In this document: positions 48,843 to 57,974 of the stretch, one piece after another | Position numbering within the stretch: position 1 is the stretch's first letter | Layout: every line of letters starts with the position of its first letter | NCBI GenBank assembly: GCA_027486415.1 | Contig: JAIXPC010000008.1 | Coordinates: forward strand, 124,001-188,000 | Reading direction: 5' to 3' | Origin: Sphingomonadales bacterium | GTDB lineage: Bacteria > Pseudomonadota > Alphaproteobacteria > Sphingomonadales > Sphingomonadaceae | Length of the DNA stretch: 64,000 nt | Made by a program: the position numbers and the translations under genes | The notes under the pieces: generated by a model | The model's input: only the letters and a program-made list of their open reading frames with translations | Told to the model about the DNA's origin: nothing | The model's database searches: none

Positions 48843-49572
48843 GCCAGGCCACCACCGCGTCAAAAGCCTCGTCCGACAGGCCGATGAAGGCACGGCGCGC
48901 ATCCAGCGGATCGGTGCGGCGCACGAAGATGCCGGCATGATTGAGGCTTCTGACCCAGCGCAGCGCCGTGGTGGTGGGCACGGCTGCTGCAAGGCACAGG
49001 CTGGAGACGGCGACATCCGCCCCCTCCATGCGGGCAGCGGCCAGATCGAGCAGCATATCCCATGCCGGATCGGCAAAGAGTTCGGCCGGAAAATGGCGAT
49101 CGCGATCGCGGCGGAGGCGGATCAGGCGGCGGACCAGCGGCGCGGACACTGGCGTCTGGGCGGCGCCATCGTTTTCGCGCGCCAATCGTGACAGGGCGTC
49201 GGCCAGTCGCTGCGCCTCGGCAGACAGGCCGGACAGATGCTGCGATGCATCCGACTGTTCGGCAACGCCCCACGGCCGCGCCGCCGCCACGATGGCGCGC
49301 GCCACGGCGGCAATGGCATCGCCATCGTCGCCGGCCAGCACATAATCATCGGCGCGATCCAGCCAGTACGGACGCGGCGGCGCCGCCCCCACCCCGACGA
49401 TCAGCGGCAGCGCCAGGCGATCGATGGCGGCTGCGTCGACGGCAGAATCGGCAGGCACAAGCACCAGATCGGCGGAAATTCGCGCCAGATCAGCGCCTGG
49501 CGGCAGTATTTGCCACCCCGGCCCGGCCTGCGGCCAGTCTCCACCCAGTGAAACGATACGCAATTCAGCCAT
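48808..49572 (-). CDS. Putative winged-helix regulator with degenerate N-terminal domain
   Basis: A 254-residue protein. The first 100 residues are an alternating beta/alpha arrangement (LRIVSLGG, VLVPADSAVD, PLIVGVGA) that looks receiver-like but lacks the phosphoacceptor Asp cluster. The last 100 residues (AWDMLLDLAAARMEGADVAVSS, then CLAAAVPTTTALRWVRSL with helix-turn-helix look, and DARRAFIGLSD) resemble a MarR-type winged helix. It sits between the P450 cluster and the flagellar cluster, 161 bases from the divergent sigma-54 activator. A regulatory role is inferred; the target is not known. Confidence 0.65.
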   Translation of the reverse strand: MAELRIVSLGGDWPQAGPGWQILPPGADLARISADLVLVPADSAVDAAAIDRLALPLIVGVGAAPPRPYWLDRADDYVLAGDDGDAIAAVARAIVAAARPWGVAEQSDASQHLSGLSAEAQRLADALSRLARENDGAAQTPVSAPLVRRLIRLRRDRDRHFPAELFADPAWDMLLDLAAARMEGADVAVSSLCLAAAVPTTTALRWVRSLNHAGIFVRRTDPLDARRAFIGLSDEAFDAVVAWLRRFATAFQLR

Positions 49573-49733
49573 GTTTCATCCGATCCGGAGAGATTGCAGC
49601 GTCGGCAAAGCAAGACCTCCCTCAATGTGGTTGAAGTCCAGCTTAGCGCGGGTGCTGTCCCGTCTCTATACGGAAGTGGGCAGAATTCCGAAGCTTTCAG
49701 GTTCGCCTGTGTTTTTGTTGAGGAGTTGTCGAC

Positions 49734-50921
49734 TTGCGGCCGCAAACCCGTCGTCTGACGCCCGCTGATCGGGCCATTGGTGAATTGCAATTGGCAGCCC
49801 TTGTGGGAGACAGCCCGGCCATCGCTGCCATTCGGGAGGAAATCGAAACGGTGGCGGACGCCAGGGCGTCTGTCCTGATCACCGGGCCATCGGGCAGCGG
49901 CAAGGATGTCGTTGCCCGCCTGCTCCACCAGAAAAGCCGGCGTGCAACGCGCCCGTTCGTGGCGCTGAACTGCGCCGCCTTGCCGGCGGACCTGCTGGAA
50001 TCGGAACTGTTCGGTCATGAACTTGGTGCCTTCACCGGCGCCGTGAAGGCGCGCGTTGGCCGGTTTGAACTGGCCCATGGCGGCACCCTGTTTCTGGACG
50101 AGGTGGGCGACATGGCCGCCGCGATGCAGGCCAAGTTGCTGCGGACACTGGAAACCGGCGTCATCGAACGCGTGGGCGGCATGCTGCCGATCACTGTCGA
50201 TGTGCGGGTGGTGGCGGCGACCAGTGTCGATCTGGCGGGCGCGATCGCGGCGGGCCGGTTCCGCGCCGATCTCCTCTATCGCCTTGATGTCATCCACATT
50301 GCGATGCCGTCACTGGCGGAGCGGGCAGAAGATGTGCCGCTTCTGGTGCAGCATTTCCTGGACACCGCTGGCCACCGTGTGCGCTTCACCAGCGCGGCCA
50401 TGGAAACGCTGGCGGCGCAGGCCTGGCCCGGCAATGTGCGCGAGCTCAGGAACTTCGTGGAGCGCGCCTGCGTGCATCATGATGGCGACATCATCGGCTG
50501 CGATGCGCTCGCGGCCCTGCTGCGTCGCCGCTCGGCCTTGCAGCAAAGACCGGCGCCGGCGCGGGCCAGCGCACCAGCACCGGTGGCAGCCGGGTTGCTC
50601 GGCCCCGACGGCGTCGATCTGAAGCGGCTGCTGGCCGATCTGGAGGAGGCCTATATCCGCGAGGCGCTGGCGATGGCGGGCGGGACCATCGCGCAATCGG
50701 CGCGGCTGCTGGGCCTGCAGCGCACGACGTTGATCGAAAAGATGCGCCGCCTGCAGATCGATGGGCGCGACGATGGCCGCGACGATGCCGCTGTCTATCG
50801 TCCCGACGATGCCGCGATCAATCGTCCCGCCGGGTCCACATCGCGATCTGCTGATCCAGCTGTGCGCCCACGGCCCGCGATTGCGCCACCGCCCGGTCCA
50901 TCGCGGCGAACTGCCGGGTGA
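49734..50921 (+). CDS. Sigma-54 dependent transcriptional activator without receiver domain
   Basis: A 395-residue protein. The AAA+ domain (about residues 22-255) has Walker A GPSGSGKD at 51-58, the sigma-54 contact motif GAFTGA at 98-103, Walker [11 protein letters not shown] and the C-terminal AAA+ [13 protein letters not shown] Fis-type helix-turn-helix ([22 protein letters not shown]) follows, then a Pro/Arg-rich tail of about 55 residues. No receiver domain precedes it, as in some FleQ-like flagellar master regulators. The start is TTG at 49734 with GAGGAG about 9 bases upstream. Its 3' end overlaps the convergent fliD by 104 bases. It probably controls sigma-54 flagellar promoters. Confidence 0.85.
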   Translation: MRPQTRRLTPADRAIGELQLAALVGDSPAIAAIREEIETVADARASVLITGPSGSGKDVVARLLHQKSRRATRPFVALNCAALPADLLESELFGHELGAFTGAVKARVGRFELAHGGTLFLDEVGDMAAAMQAKLLRTLETGVIERVGGMLPITVDVRVVAATSVDLAGAIAAGRFRADLLYRLDVIHIAMPSLAERAEDVPLLVQHFLDTAGHRVRFTSAAMETLAAQAWPGNVRELRNFVERACVHHDGDIIGCDALAALLRRRSALQQRPAPARASAPAPVAAGLLGPDGVDLKRLLADLEEAYIREALAMAGGTIAQSARLLGLQRTTLIEKMRRLQIDGRDDGRDDAAVYRPDDAAINRPAGSTSRSADPAVRPRPAIAPPPGPSRRTAG

Positions 50922-52227
50922 GGAGGGTGCGCTGCGTTTCCGCGGCGCGCTCCACCTTGGCCAGATCGCGATTGGCGGCATCGCGCTGGCGCACCAATCC
51001 CTCGCTGGCCGTCACCGCCAGCTGCGCGATGCTCTGCAGCCGAGCCGGCCGGGTCGGGCTGGCCGGCCCTGACAGTTCGCGCAACAGGGCTTCGGCATCG
51101 GCCAGGCGATTGGCCGGCAGATTGGCCAGCCGGGCGGTATCGACAGTGATGGTGCCATCGCGCTGGATGCTGACCCCCAGATCGGCGAGCCGAAGATTGC
51201 CCGCCTGTGCCACCGGCTGCGTGACCAGCCGCGTGATGCGCTGATCAAGCGCGCGGGCCGTCGGATCATTCTGCAATGGCCCCGGCGCCTCGCCATCGGC
51301 CACCGGGCGGCGGAAATCGCCGATCAGCTGGCGCATTGCCTGGAGCGTGCCGACGAAATCGGCAAGCGCGCCCGATATGGCCTGGCCATCACGCGATGCG
51401 GTGATCGCCACCCCGGCAGTGGTGGTGCGCCTGAGGGTCAATCGCGCGCCGGGGATGGCGTCGTCGATGCGGTTGGACGGCCGGGTGATGGCCACACCGT
51501 CCAGCACGAGTTCGGCATCCTGCGCCGCTTCCCCCAGCACCATCGTTTCGCTGCCGGGTGTGTGATTGAAGCGTTCAAGGCCCGGCCCGGGGCCAGTGGG
51601 CGCAGCGCTGATGATGAAGGCGTTGTCGGCCCCTTCGCTGCCGCGCAAGACAAGCGTGGCGCTGCCGGCCGACGCGACGATGCTGGCGGTGACCCCGGCA
51701 TTGGCATCGTTGATTGCCTTGGCCAGCCCGGCCAGAGTGTTGTTGGCCGGCGTGATGGTGACATTGACCGACGGAGTGCTGCCCGCGGCAAAGGTGAAGC
51801 CGCCGCCATCAACCCCCGTCCGCCGGCCGGTGATGATGGTGAGCGTGCCTTCGCCAACCGGTGCCGTGCCGCCGGCCAGCGCCCGGCTGTTCAGCCGCTG
51901 CCCCGCCGCCAGCCGGTTGACGACAATGCCGCTTGCCACCGGGCCGCCGGGGCCAGGGCCCGTGCGTTCCACCGTGATGGCGGCATCGCTGCTGGCCAGC
52001 TGCAGGCCCAGTTCACCCGATCGCACCCGCGTGTCGAGCGAACTGGCGATGCCCGACAGCGCCGATCGCAGCTGGCCGAGCGCGGAGATACGCGCCGTCA
52101 ACAGTTCGACGCGGGCCGTGATGGGTTTTGCACGGTTGGTGCGTTCGACATCCACCAGCCCATCGACCAGCGCCTTGCTGTCGAGGCCCGATCCGGCGCC
52201 GAAGGATGTGAGCGGATTGGTGGCCAT
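50818..52227 (-). CDS. fliD: Flagellar filament cap protein FliD
   Basis: A 469-residue protein with an N-terminal FliD domain ([23 protein letters not shown]), a central beta-rich part and a C-terminal coiled coil (about residues 395-460: [32 protein letters not shown]). It caps the filament tip and guides flagellin assembly. It is the last gene of the long minus-strand flagellar transcript, 18 bases after the flhB stop. Confidence 0.9.
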   Translation of the reverse strand: MATNPLTSFGAGSGLDSKALVDGLVDVERTNRAKPITARVELLTARISALGQLRSALSGIASSLDTRVRSGELGLQLASSDAAITVERTGPGPGGPVASGIVVNRLAAGQRLNSRALAGGTAPVGEGTLTIITGRRTGVDGGGFTFAAGSTPSVNVTITPANNTLAGLAKAINDANAGVTASIVASAGSATLVLRGSEGADNAFIISAAPTGPGPGLERFNHTPGSETMVLGEAAQDAELVLDGVAITRPSNRIDDAIPGARLTLRRTTTAGVAITASRDGQAISGALADFVGTLQAMRQLIGDFRRPVADGEAPGPLQNDPTARALDQRITRLVTQPVAQAGNLRLADLGVSIQRDGTITVDTARLANLPANRLADAEALLRELSGPASPTRPARLQSIAQLAVTASEGLVRQRDAANRDLAKVERAAETQRTLLTRQFAAMDRAVAQSRAVGAQLDQQIAMWTRRDD

Positions 52228-52245
52228 GGCGGTTCCTTCAAGCCG

Positions 52246-53349
52246 CTATAACGGCAGTGGCGCGCCGGCCTTGCGGGGCTGGCCATGCTCATCGAAATCC
52301 AGCGCCGGCGGCACGAACACATCGGGCACCGCCTCGCCTTCCGGATCGTCAAAGCGCATGACGAAGGCGAGGATGGTGGCGACCGCCTGGAACAGTTCGG
52401 GGCGCACCATCTGGCCCCTCGCCGCCGACCAGAACAGAGCGCGCGCCAGGCGGGGCGTGCGGATGATCGGCACCTTCAGCTCGCGCGCGGCGGCAATCAG
52501 CGCCAGCGCCATGTCGAGCCGGCCCTTTTCCAGCACCACCGGCGCCTCGTCCTCGCCGGCGCGATAGCGCAGCGCCACGGCAAAATGGACGGGGTTGACC
52601 ACCACCACCGAGGCGTTGGCCAGCCCCTGCTTCATCCGCCCCTGTGCCGCCGCCATCTGCGCCCGGCGCAGCGCCGCCTTCAGTTCGGGCGCACCATCAT
52701 TTTCGCGGCTTTCGCGCTTCACCTCGTCGCGGGTCATCATCAACTGCTGTTCGCGCCGCCACCAGGCAAAGCCGGCATCGCCAGCCGCCACCACGATGAG
52801 CAGCAGGGTGGCCGCCAGCGCCAGCCGCAGGATGGCAGCGCCGATCACCGGCAGCCCGCCCTCCTCCAGCCCCACCAGCGCGGGCAGCAGCGGCTGCAGC
52901 ACCACCACCGCCAGCGACGCCATGCCACCGATCTTGAGCAGCGCCGTCGCCGCCCCGGCCAGCCCCTGCCAGCCAAACAGCCGCTTCAACCCGGCCAGTG
53001 GAGACAGGCGGGCAAGTTTGGGCGCGGCCAGCCGCGTGCTGACATGGCGCGTGACGGCCACCTGCAGCCCGAACGCCGCCACCGCCACACAGGCGAACAG
53101 CGCCAGCGGCCACAGCACGGGCAGCCGGCGCAACAGGCTGCGTGGATCGGCGCTGGCCGCGCGGGCCAGGCTGTCAGCCAGGAAGCCGGCCAGATCCTGC
53201 CACAGCGCCGGGCCGGCAAGGCTGAGGAACAAGGTGGTGGCGGCAAGGCTGGCAGCGGTGCCCAGCTCACGCGGGGCCAGCACATTGCCATCCTCCAGCG
53301 CCTTTTCGCGGCGGCGCGGTGTCGGCTTTTCGGTCTTGTCGCCCGCCAT
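52246..53349 (-). CDS. flhB: Flagellar biosynthesis protein FlhB
   Basis: A 367-residue export-switch protein. Four membrane helices occupy about residues 35-215, and the cytoplasmic domain follows, starting MMTRDEVKRESRENDG. The autocleavage site reads N252-P253-V254-H255 instead of the near-universal NPTH; Asn and Pro, which carry out the cleavage, are kept. The C-terminal domain continues ALRYRAGEDEAPVVLEKG. The start at 53349 overlaps the fliR stop (TGATG). It controls the rod/hook to filament substrate switch. Confidence 0.92.
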   Translation of the reverse strand: MAGDKTEKPTPRRREKALEDGNVLAPRELGTAASLAATTLFLSLAGPALWQDLAGFLADSLARAASADPRSLLRRLPVLWPLALFACVAVAAFGLQVAVTRHVSTRLAAPKLARLSPLAGLKRLFGWQGLAGAATALLKIGGMASLAVVVLQPLLPALVGLEEGGLPVIGAAILRLALAATLLLIVVAAGDAGFAWWRREQQLMMTRDEVKRESRENDGAPELKAALRRAQMAAAQGRMKQGLANASVVVVNPVHFAVALRYRAGEDEAPVVLEKGRLDMALALIAAARELKVPIIRTPRLARALFWSAARGQMVRPELFQAVATILAFVMRFDDPEGEAVPDVFVPPALDFDEHGQPRKAGAPLPL

Positions 53350-54065
53350 CAGCCCAGCAGCCCCATCCCGCTGGCCAGCGCCTGGGCCAGCCGGCCAAAG
53401 AGATGGCCAAACAGCAGCGGCAGCAGCGTCACGAAGGCCAGCAGCAGCGCCGCCGGCCCCACCGCCATCGCCGACAATTGCGGCGCGGCGCGTGTGGCGA
53501 TGGCAACAACGGCATTGGCGAGCAGCAGCACGGCAAGGATGGGCAGTGCGACCTTCAGCCCCCACAGGAACATCAGGCCGCCAAAGCCTGCGATATCACC
53601 CAGCCCCAGTCCGCCTGACGGCACCAGCGCCGTGCCGCTGGCCAGCAGGGCAAAGAGTTCCAGATGCACATCGTTCGCCAGCAATGCCGCCCACGCCAGC
53701 GTGGTGAACAGCGCCGACAGCACGCCGGTGTTGGCCGATGCCAGCTGGGCAAAGCCCAGGCCCACCATCTGCGCCAGCATCTCCCCGGCCAGCCCGGCCG
53801 CGCCAAAGGCCAGCGCCAGCGCCAGCCCGGCAACCAGTCCGGCAAGGATCTCGCCCGGAATATCAGCCCCATTCAGATCGGGCGCACCCGGTCGGAACGC
53901 ACCGAACACCGCCAGCGCCGCCACCAGCGCCAGCCGCCCGCGCCACGGCAATTCTGCCCCGGCAACGGGCGGCAGCAGCACCACCATCGCCAGTGGACGC
54001 AGCGATGCCAGCGTGAAGCGGATCAGCCATTCAAGGCCATCGAACGACGGAATGGCAAGGATCAC
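53349..54065 (-). CDS. fliR: Flagellar biosynthesis protein FliR
   Basis: A 238-residue polytopic protein with six hydrophobic segments, forming the export gate with FliP and FliQ. The sequence is strongly hydrophobic (LRPLAMVVLLPPVAGAELPWR, ASANTGVLSALFTTLAWAA). The identity rests on length, hydrophobic profile and position between fliQ and flhB. It starts 13 bases after the fliQ stop. Confidence 0.9.
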   Translation of the reverse strand: MILAIPSFDGLEWLIRFTLASLRPLAMVVLLPPVAGAELPWRGRLALVAALAVFGAFRPGAPDLNGADIPGEILAGLVAGLALALAFGAAGLAGEMLAQMVGLGFAQLASANTGVLSALFTTLAWAALLANDVHLELFALLASGTALVPSGGLGLGDIAGFGGLMFLWGLKVALPILAVLLLANAVVAIATRAAPQLSAMAVGPAALLLAFVTLLPLLFGHLFGRLAQALASGMGLLG

Positions 54066-54078
54066 CGGCGCCTGTCCT

Positions 54079-54369
54079 TCACCTGATCGCCCCCACCATG
54101 TCGATAAGGCCGCGTTCCAGGAAATCGGCCAGGCCCAGCATCAGGCCTTCGCCGGCAACGCCGGTCACCAGCACCAGCACCGCCAGCTTGGGCAGGAAGG
54201 AAATGCTGCTTTCCTGCACCGAAAAGATCGTCTGGATGAGGCCGACGACAACAGCGACGATCAGCAATGGCACCAGGAACGTCGCTGCGCTGCCGGCAAA
54301 CAGCAGCACCGCCTCGCGCGCCAGATCGCCAAGCATGACATCGTCGGGGGCGGGAGCAAGGCCAGCCAT
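54079..54369 (-). CDS. fliQ: Flagellar biosynthesis protein FliQ
   Basis: A 96-residue protein with two long hydrophobic segments (about residues 22-42 and 57-75). The family motif region is IQTIFSVQESSISFLPKL. It is a small subunit of the FliPQR export gate. The start at 54369 overlaps the fliP stop (TGATG). Confidence 0.93.
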   Translation of the reverse strand: MAGLAPAPDDVMLGDLAREAVLLFAGSAATFLVPLLIVAVVVGLIQTIFSVQESSISFLPKLAVLVLVTGVAGEGLMLGLADFLERGLIDMVGAIR

Positions 54370-55025
54370 CAGCTGCCACCAAAGCTCTTGGCGAGCGCGC
54401 CGAGCACCAGGGTCCAGCCATCGACGATGACGAACAGCGCGATCTTGACGGGCAGCGAGACGGTGGCGGGTGACACCATCATCATCCCCATCGCCATCAG
54501 GATCGACGCCACGATCAGATCGATGACGAGGAAGGGCAGATAGATGACGAGGCCGATCTCCAGCGCGGTCTTCAACTCGCTGGCGACGAAGGCCGGCATC
54601 ACCACCGGCAGCGGCACGTCGCTGGGCCTGGCATAAGGGCCGCCGCCGGCGATTTCGGCAAAGCGGGTGAGATCCTTTGAACGCGTCTGGGTCAGCATGA
54701 AGGCCTTCAGTTCCGCGCCGGTGCGGGCCAGCGCGGTTTCGGCGGGCAGGCTGCCGGCCACCATCGGTTTCCACGCCGTATCGTAAATCCGGTCAAACTG
54801 CGGCTTCATCACGAAGATGGTGAGCAGCAGCGCCGTGCCGACAAGCAATTGATTTGGCGGGCTTTGCCCCAGCCCCAGCGCCTGCCGCAGGATCGCCAGC
54901 ACGATGGTGATGCGGGTAAAGGCCGTCATCATCAGCAGCGCCGCCGGCAGCAGGGTGAGCGCCGACATCAGCAGCAGGATCTGCAACGATGCCGACAGCG
55001 GCGGCAGGGACAGGGTTTCGGTCAT
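54369..55025 (-). CDS. fliP: Flagellar biosynthesis protein FliP
   Basis: A 218-residue membrane protein with four helices. Recognisable elements are AFTRITIVLAILRQALGLGQSPPNQ, FVASELKTALEIGLVIYLPFLVIDLIVAS, and the C-terminal VSLPVKIALFVIVDGW. These match FliP closely. No separate N-terminal signal peptide is obvious, and the N-terminus is short compared with the enteric protein. It forms the core of the export gate. It overlaps fliO by 4 bases. Confidence 0.95.
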   Translation of the reverse strand: MTETLSLPPLSASLQILLLMSALTLLPAALLMMTAFTRITIVLAILRQALGLGQSPPNQLLVGTALLLTIFVMKPQFDRIYDTAWKPMVAGSLPAETALARTGAELKAFMLTQTRSKDLTRFAEIAGGGPYARPSDVPLPVVMPAFVASELKTALEIGLVIYLPFLVIDLIVASILMAMGMMMVSPATVSLPVKIALFVIVDGWTLVLGALAKSFGGS

Positions 55026-55234
55026 TCGGCGGCAGCTTCGGCCAGCGTGGCAAGACCGGCGCGCGACTGGCCGACCAGCAGGCGGCGGCCGGCAAATTCC
55101 ACCACCAGCAGCCGGCTGCCCGGCCCCAGCGGCAGCGCCTGCACCACCGCCGCGTGGCGATTGCCAGGGGCCAGCGCGGCGGCGCGCTGGCGCAGACCGT
55201 CAACCAGCGTGGCGACAGTGACGGCCATCGTCAC
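55022..55234 (-). CDS. fliO: FliO-like protein without transmembrane segment
   Basis: A 70-residue protein in the position of fliO, between fliN and fliP. The soluble part LPLGPGSRLLVVEFAGRRLLVGQSRAGL matches the cytoplasmic domain of FliO. I see no hydrophobic run long enough to cross the membrane, whereas FliO normally has one near the N-terminus. The start at 55234 overlaps fliN by 4 bases; an internal ATG at 55228 is an alternative. Confidence 0.68.
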   Translation of the reverse strand: MTMAVTVATLVDGLRQRAAALAPGNRHAAVVQALPLGPGSRLLVVEFAGRRLLVGQSRAGLATLAEAAAE

Positions 55235-55530
55235 AGCCCGCCGCCGGGCATGACTTCGGTCAGGCGCACGCCGAACTTGTCGCCAACGCTGACGATCTCG
55301 CCGCGTGCCACCAGGCGATCGGAAATCAGCACGTCCACCGGCTGGTCCACACGCCGATCAAGCACGTGCACCTGCCCCGGTGCCATTGCCAGGACATCGG
55401 CCAGTTTCAGGCGGATACCGCCCACTTCGATGGCCAGCCGCACACTGATGGCACCAAAGGCTCCCAACCGGGCGACGTCGCCCGGAGGATCGGTGGGCTG
55501 GCCGTCCATCGGGCCGGGGTCAACAGTCAT
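55231..55530 (-). CDS. fliN: Flagellar motor switch protein FliN
   Basis: A 99-residue protein, mostly the SpoA domain (RLAIEVGGIRLKLADVLAMAPGQVHVLDRRVDQPVDVLI, then GEIVSVGDKFGVRLTEV). It forms the C-ring with FliM and FliG. It lacks the long N-terminal extension found in some FliN proteins. The start overlaps fliM by 4 bases. Confidence 0.94.
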   Translation of the reverse strand: MTVDPGPMDGQPTDPPGDVARLGAFGAISVRLAIEVGGIRLKLADVLAMAPGQVHVLDRRVDQPVDVLISDRLVARGEIVSVGDKFGVRLTEVMPGGGL

Positions 55531-56258
55531 GCGCGGTCTCCAAGCGGTTTCAGGTCAACAAGGATCAGGCTCGCCTGCTGGCGGCCGTCGGGAAGCGGGG
55601 CGAGGCTGGCGAGGCCGACCTGATGATCCCCCAGCAGCACCGGCATCTCGGCACAGGCGTTGAAACCGATGACAAGGCCGGGGCGCAGCGGCAGCAGGCG
55701 GCTGAGCGGCACATCCTCATGGGCGATGCGGATGGGCAGGCGCAGCGGCAGATCGAATGCGGCAGCCCCCAGCGGCGTGGCCGGCTGGGCCGGCACCGGA
55801 TCGGGCGGGGCAGCAAGGCGGATGCTGCCGACGACGCTGACATCAGGCGCGACGGTGGCCAGCACATCGACGATCATGGTCGGCCGCCGCCGCCCCGCAG
55901 GCCACAGGCGATGGATCAGCGGGAGGAGCTGGTCACCAAGGAGACGGGCGTGGCGGGCGGTGGTGACACCGGTCAGGGTCGCCACCGCCCGCGCCGGGTC
56001 GCCGCCCAGCCTGACCGTGGCATAAAGGGCGCCAAGTTCGAGGGCGACATCGGGCGCACCGGGCGAAAGGTTGCGGCCGGGATGGACGCTGACGGCCACG
56101 CCGAAGCATTGGGCAAGTTCGGATTCCAGCGCCAATATCAATGGCATGAAGGGGGCATCATCGCCGTCGTCTGGCGGTGCCTGCGCCGATCGGGGACGCC
56201 AGTCGTCGACGAACTGGGGGGGCGGCGGCGCTTCGGTGCGGATGAGCAGATCGCTCAT
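55527..56258 (-). CDS. fliM: Flagellar motor switch protein FliM, short form
   Basis: A 243-residue protein. The C-terminal part LRLPIRIAHEDVPLSRLLPLRPGLVIGF is a SpoA domain like that of FliM. FliM usually has 320-350 residues and an N-terminal EIDALL-type motif that binds phosphorylated CheY. This protein instead begins MSDLLIRTEAPPPPQFVDDW without that motif, and the middle CheC-like domain appears shrunken. The position between fliL and fliN supports the identification. It overlaps fliL by 4 bases. Motor switching by CheY may work differently in this organism. Confidence 0.72.
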   Translation of the reverse strand: MSDLLIRTEAPPPPQFVDDWRPRSAQAPPDDGDDAPFMPLILALESELAQCFGVAVSVHPGRNLSPGAPDVALELGALYATVRLGGDPARAVATLTGVTTARHARLLGDQLLPLIHRLWPAGRRRPTMIVDVLATVAPDVSVVGSIRLAAPPDPVPAQPATPLGAAAFDLPLRLPIRIAHEDVPLSRLLPLRPGLVIGFNACAEMPVLLGDHQVGLASLAPLPDGRQQASLILVDLKPLGDRA

Positions 56259-56746
56259 TGCACGACCAGGGAGGTGAAGAACACCTCCTCCACACCGCCG
56301 GGTTCACCCTTTGATTTCAGTGTGTTGTTGACGACGACCTTGAGCCGGTCGCGCAGCGCGTCCTTGGCCTTGGCGTTTTCGATATCGGCTTCGCGCACTT
56401 CGCCAAGGGTAGCCAGCACGGCCGAGACGATGGCGGGCTGGTGCTTGCCGATGGCAGCGACGGCATCGGGGCCGCCAAAGGTGGAAAGCGAGACCTTGAC
56501 CTGCAGATAGCGGCCGCTGTCAGCCAGGTTGCTGGTGAAGGCATTGTCAACAGGGACATATTCCAGCGGGCCGGCCGGGGCGGGTTCGGGTGGCGGGGCC
56601 TTGGCGTGGCTGGTGGGGGCACCGCCGAACTGCACGATGGCGATGCCAGCGCCGGCTCCCCCGGCACCGGCCCCGGCGACGAAGGCCAGCACCGGGACGA
56701 TTGCGCCCAACATTTTCTTTTTCTTTGGTTTTTCAGCGTCGGCCAT
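56255..56746 (-). CDS. fliL: Flagellar basal body protein FliL
   Basis: A 163-residue protein with a basic N-terminus (KPKKKK), one membrane helix at about 12-34, a linker rich in Pro/Ala, and a periplasmic domain ending VNNTLKSKGEPGGVEEVFFTSLVVQ-like. It stabilises stators at the basal body. The start at 56746 is preceded by AAGGA 8 bases upstream; an ATG at 56764 is less likely because it overlaps fliK. Confidence 0.9.
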   Translation of the reverse strand: MADAEKPKKKKMLGAIVPVLAFVAGAGAGGAGAGIAIVQFGGAPTSHAKAPPPEPAPAGPLEYVPVDNAFTSNLADSGRYLQVKVSLSTFGGPDAVAAIGKHQPAIVSAVLATLGEVREADIENAKAKDALRDRLKVVVNNTLKSKGEPGGVEEVFFTSLVVQ

Positions 56747-56756
56747 GATGGGTCCT

Positions 56757-57974
56757 TCAGGCAAATCGGTCGGCAGTGGCGGTGGTGGTGGTGTGGTCAG
56801 GGGGCAGGCGGGTGGCGGCGATCACGGCGTCGCGGCGGGGTTGCGGGCGCTGCCGTCCCTGCTGGCCCTGCTGGCCCTGCTGGCCGGTGCCGAGATCGGC
56901 GCGCTGGCCGTTGATCGAAAGCGCGCTCAGCGACACGCCGGCATTGGCCATATCCTGTTGCAATCGCTGGGTTTCAGCACCGATCAGAACGGCGGCGGCG
57001 GGCTGCGCCTGCAGGCTGACCTGAAGGTTTTCGGCACTGCCGTTCATGCGCACGGCGACCTCGCCCAGCCGGTCACTGGCGATGGCGATGGCCGGGCCGG
57101 GTGCGGGTTCAGACGGCGCTGCGGGCGGGAGGGGCGCGGCGGTACGTGTTGCCAGCGGCGCGGCTTGTGTTGCCAATGGTTGGACCGGGGCGGCAATCGC
57201 TGGGCCCGGGTCGCCCATGACGCCGGTTTCGCTGACCTCTTCGCGGCGCGGCGCGCTACCGGGAAGGGGCGCGTTGGCTGGCAACGGCTGGACGGCGTTG
57301 ACCAGCGTCGGTGGCGGGTTGACCATCGTTGCCGGCGGGTCGGCCAGCGCCGGGATTGCGCCCGGATCGGGCTGAATCCGGGCGGGCATGACCAGCGTCG
57401 GGCTGGCGGGTTCAGGCCAGAAGGGCTGATCGGTGGCGGGAATGGGGCTGACCGGCGCAGTGGACGGTGGCGCTGTGGACGGCGGCGCGGCGGACGGCGG
57501 CGCGGTGATGGCCGGCAGGGTGGCCTGCCAATTGGCGGCAGATGGCACGGCGCGGGGCACGGCACCGGGCACGGCACGCGGCATTGGGCGGGCAGCATCC
57601 GGCACCAGCCCCGGCAGGGCACGCCGAGGCCACGGCGCAACGCCTTCCACGCCCCCTTCGGCGGGATCGGCCACGACAAGGGCCGGCAGATTGGCCAGTT
57701 CCGGCACCAGCGCCAACGCCCAGGGTTGCGCGCTGGGGGGCGGTTCGGGCGGTGCAGGCGGCGCATCCAGCATCAGCGCCTCCGGGGCCGGCGCGTCATC
57801 CCCTTCCCCCGCCGTCAGCGCAATCAGATCGGCAAAGCCGTCAACCGCAGGCATCGCATCAGCGGGCGCGGGCGGAAGGGGCGGCGGCGCATCAGCGCCC
57901 GGCAACGACGAGGCGGGCAACGACGAGGCGGGCAGCAACGGGCCGGGCAGCGACGGGGCGGGCAGGGTCAGCAT
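56757..57974 (-). CDS. fliK: Flagellar hook-length control protein FliK
   Basis: A 405-residue protein, extremely rich in Pro and Ala over about residues 1-270. The C-terminal globular FliK domain contains RLGEVAVRMNGSAENLQVSLQAQ and AETQRLQQDMANAGVSL. It measures hook length and triggers the FlhB export switch. In-frame repeats in the low-complexity part (LLPASSLPASSLP, AVPGAVPRAVP, PPSAAPPSTAPPST) suggest length variation. The start at 57974 overlaps the fliJ stop (TGATG). Confidence 0.85.
   Translation of the reverse strand: MLTLPAPSLPGPLLPASSLPASSLPGADAPPPLPPAPADAMPAVDGFADLIALTAGEGDDAPAPEALMLDAPPAPPEPPPSAQPWALALVPELANLPALVVADPAEGGVEGVAPWPRRALPGLVPDAARPMPRAVPGAVPRAVPSAANWQATLPAITAPPSAAPPSTAPPSTAPVSPIPATDQPFWPEPASPTLVMPARIQPDPGAIPALADPPATMVNPPPTLVNAVQPLPANAPLPGSAPRREEVSETGVMGDPGPAIAAPVQPLATQAAPLATRTAAPLPPAAPSEPAPGPAIAIASDRLGEVAVRMNGSAENLQVSLQAQPAAAVLIGAETQRLQQDMANAGVSLSALSINGQRADLGTGQQGQQGQQGRQRPQPRRDAVIAATRLPPDHTTTTATADRFA

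Noticed and set aside
49573-49733. A sigma-54 promoter (GG-N10-GC) upstream of the flagellar activator
   Set aside because: The best minus-strand match has 9 bases between GG and GC. No acceptable match was seen on either strand.
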